This document shows positions 5,902-6,874 of a DNA stretch of 6,874 bases, piece after piece. The position numbers and the translations under genes were made by a program. Each line of letters opens with the position of its first letter. The stretch's first letter is position 1. Source of the stretch: Eubacteriales Family XIII. Incertae Sedis bacterium (GTDB taxonomy: Bacteria; Bacillota; Clostridia; Peptostreptococcales; Anaerovoracaceae); assembly GCA_031263875.1 (NCBI GenBank), contig JAISEX010000072.1:1-6874 (forward strand). Reading direction: 5' to 3'. The notes under the pieces are model-generated. The model had not been told where the DNA came from and did not search any database. It saw only the letters and a list, made by a program, of their open reading frames with translations.

Positions 5902-6874
5902 TCACAGAGCGAACATGCGCGAAATGCGTATTTCGGGTATCCACAGCACCTCCCGGCCCGCCGCAAACAGCAGGAGGGAATCGCGTTCCGAGCGCGGAAT
6001 TTTTTTATCGACGAAGATATCTTGCAGTTTTTTCGTTCCGTCCATTCCCTTTGGCCGCATAATATCGCCCGGCAAGCGCGTTCGCCACGCAGGAACAAGT
6101 TTTGCCGCCGCAAGCGCTTCCGCGTCGAATCGGGCTGCCTTACCGCCGCACCGCGCCTCTATAATCTTCCGGCCGTTCTCGTCCTCGTATTCCGTTATGC
6201 CAACCTCGTCGGCAACGGGAAGCGGGTTAGAAAGTGTTTCGAGATCAGGCCGCGCCTTGCGGTCATTTCTATAATTATCCATTTCGTCAAAAGCAACCGC
6301 CGCTGAACGATTTTTTTTATTCGCGGATTCAGTGTTATCGGGAAGTTCTTCGGAATGGGAAAGCGCTTCGCGTGAATTACCATTATTTTCCTCATCCTCA
6401 GTAACACGCACAACCCCACTGCGCACCGCCCCACTGCGCACAGCCCCGCGAGAGCCGCTCCCGCCCGGCATTACTCGCGAAAACACCACGTTGGCATACG
6501 ATATCTCAAACCGGTATCCGCCCGGAAAATCAACAGATTTGCCCGTTTCGCTGCGCTCAAGCAGCGCATCCGCCGCTTTGAGATGCGCCGCCTCGATATC
6601 CTGCGCAAGGCCGATTTTCGCAAAGAGCGCCACGACAAGCCGGTGCCGCACAGCCGGGTGAAAATCACGCAGGACGGTAAGCGGGAAAACGATATTTATG
6701 GCGCCGCCCGCTTCGGTGTCCGGCATTTTCGCGTAAGCGTTTACGGCATCGCCGACCAGCGCGGAAAAATACTCCTTATCCTCGGCGGCGTGAGCGCTTA
6801 GCCGAAGAATGGCGTTCTCCGTCGATCCGCCGAAGGTTTCCGTCAAAAATGGCAGCAGCCGCAGCCGAATCTTG
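5902..6874 (-). CDS. tilS: tRNA(Ile)-lysidine synthetase, C-terminal part (cut by window edge)
   Basis: TilS attaches lysine to C34 of the AUA-reading tRNA-Ile, using ATP. The visible 323 residues start inside the protein: the frame is open to the edge and begins KIRLRLLPFL, matching the IRxRLLPxL segment after the catalytic domain. An apparent TTG start at 6846 is therefore internal. The ATP-binding SGGxDS motif is off the window. Next come the helical substrate-binding region (FHPAVRHRLVVALF, then DFPGGYRFE) and the TilS C-terminal domain: AWRTRLPGDIMRPKGMDG, KKLQDIFVDKKIPRSERD and the end LWIPEIRISRMF. Between them, 6253-6468 encode about 72 low-complexity residues (GAVRS repeats, then acidic, Asn/Ser-rich) that look like an insertion. 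The stop is TGA at 5902-5904. No terminator is evident after it. Confidence 0.92.
   Translation of the reverse strand, partial: KIRLRLLPFLTETFGGSTENAILRLSAHAAEDKEYFSALVGDAVNAYAKMPDTEAGGAINIVFPLTVLRDFHPAVRHRLVVALFAKIGLAQDIEAAHLKAADALLERSETGKSVDFPGGYRFEISYANVVFSRVMPGGSGSRGAVRSGAVRSGVVRVTEDEENNGNSREALSHSEELPDNTESANKKNRSAAVAFDEMDNYRNDRKARPDLETLSNPLPVADEVGITEYEDENGRKIIEARCGGKAARFDAEALAAAKLVPAWRTRLPGDIMRPKGMDGTKKLQDIFVDKKIPRSERDSLLLFAAGREVLWIPEIRISRMFAL
6414..6443 (-). repeat. Two 15-bp tandem repeats within tilS
   Basis: CCCCACTGCGCACCG (6414-6428) is followed by CCCCACTGCGCACAG (6429-6443), one base apart in 15. On the coding strand they give the GAVRSGAVRSGVVR run in the low-complexity insertion. 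The 15-bp unit keeps the frame, consistent with slippage. Confidence 0.85.

Overview
The window looks like a bacterial chromosome segment from an anaerobic member of the Firmicutes/Clostridia. The grounds are strong AGGAGG-type ribosome binding sites, a sigma-A type promoter, a TTG start on ftsH, a tilS-then-ftsH order typical of Firmicutes, and a biotin-dependent sodium-pump decarboxylase operon of the methylmalonyl-CoA decarboxylase type. Taxonomy is inferred from these features only. Every gene I can support lies on the minus strand, so transcription runs from the right edge to the left edge.

Layout in transcription order. (1) 6874-5902 is the C-terminal part of tilS (tRNA-Ile lysidine synthetase), cut by the window edge and carrying a long low-complexity insertion. 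(2) 5901-4837 is about 1.06 kb without a credible gene. It holds three tandem 23-bp repeats next to tilS, two diverged inverted copies of a 38-56 bp repeat, and two tandem promoters for ftsH with a leader of more than 300 nt. (3) 4836-2797 is ftsH, a complete membrane-anchored AAA+ zinc protease. (4) 2810-1263 is mmdA, the carboxyltransferase subunit, which overlaps the ftsH end by 14 nt and has its own strong ribosome site inside ftsH. (5) 1246-743 is a small subunit related to the C-terminal part of OadG/MmdD/MmdE proteins, with three copies of an ELxAVxSAxVxA helix motif and no membrane anchor. (6) 742-487 is a 256-nt gap inside the operon filled mainly by an elaborate palindromic, RNA-like element. 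(7) 486-64 is mmdC, the biotin carrier subunit with an Ala/Pro linker. (8) 63-1 is the start of the next intergenic stretch or gene; the beta membrane subunit would be expected just beyond the edge.

How the genes work together: MmdA moves the carboxyl group from methylmalonyl-CoA (or a related acyl-CoA) to biotin on MmdC. A beta subunit, not seen here, would decarboxylate carboxybiotin and export sodium. The OadG/MmdE-like protein would help assemble or stabilise the complex. FtsH shares the transcript and overlaps mmdA, so synthesis of a membrane quality-control protease may be linked to synthesis of a membrane pump.

The least explained parts are the structured element between the small subunit gene and mmdC, the triplicated motif in the anchorless small subunit, and the repeat-rich gap between tilS and ftsH.
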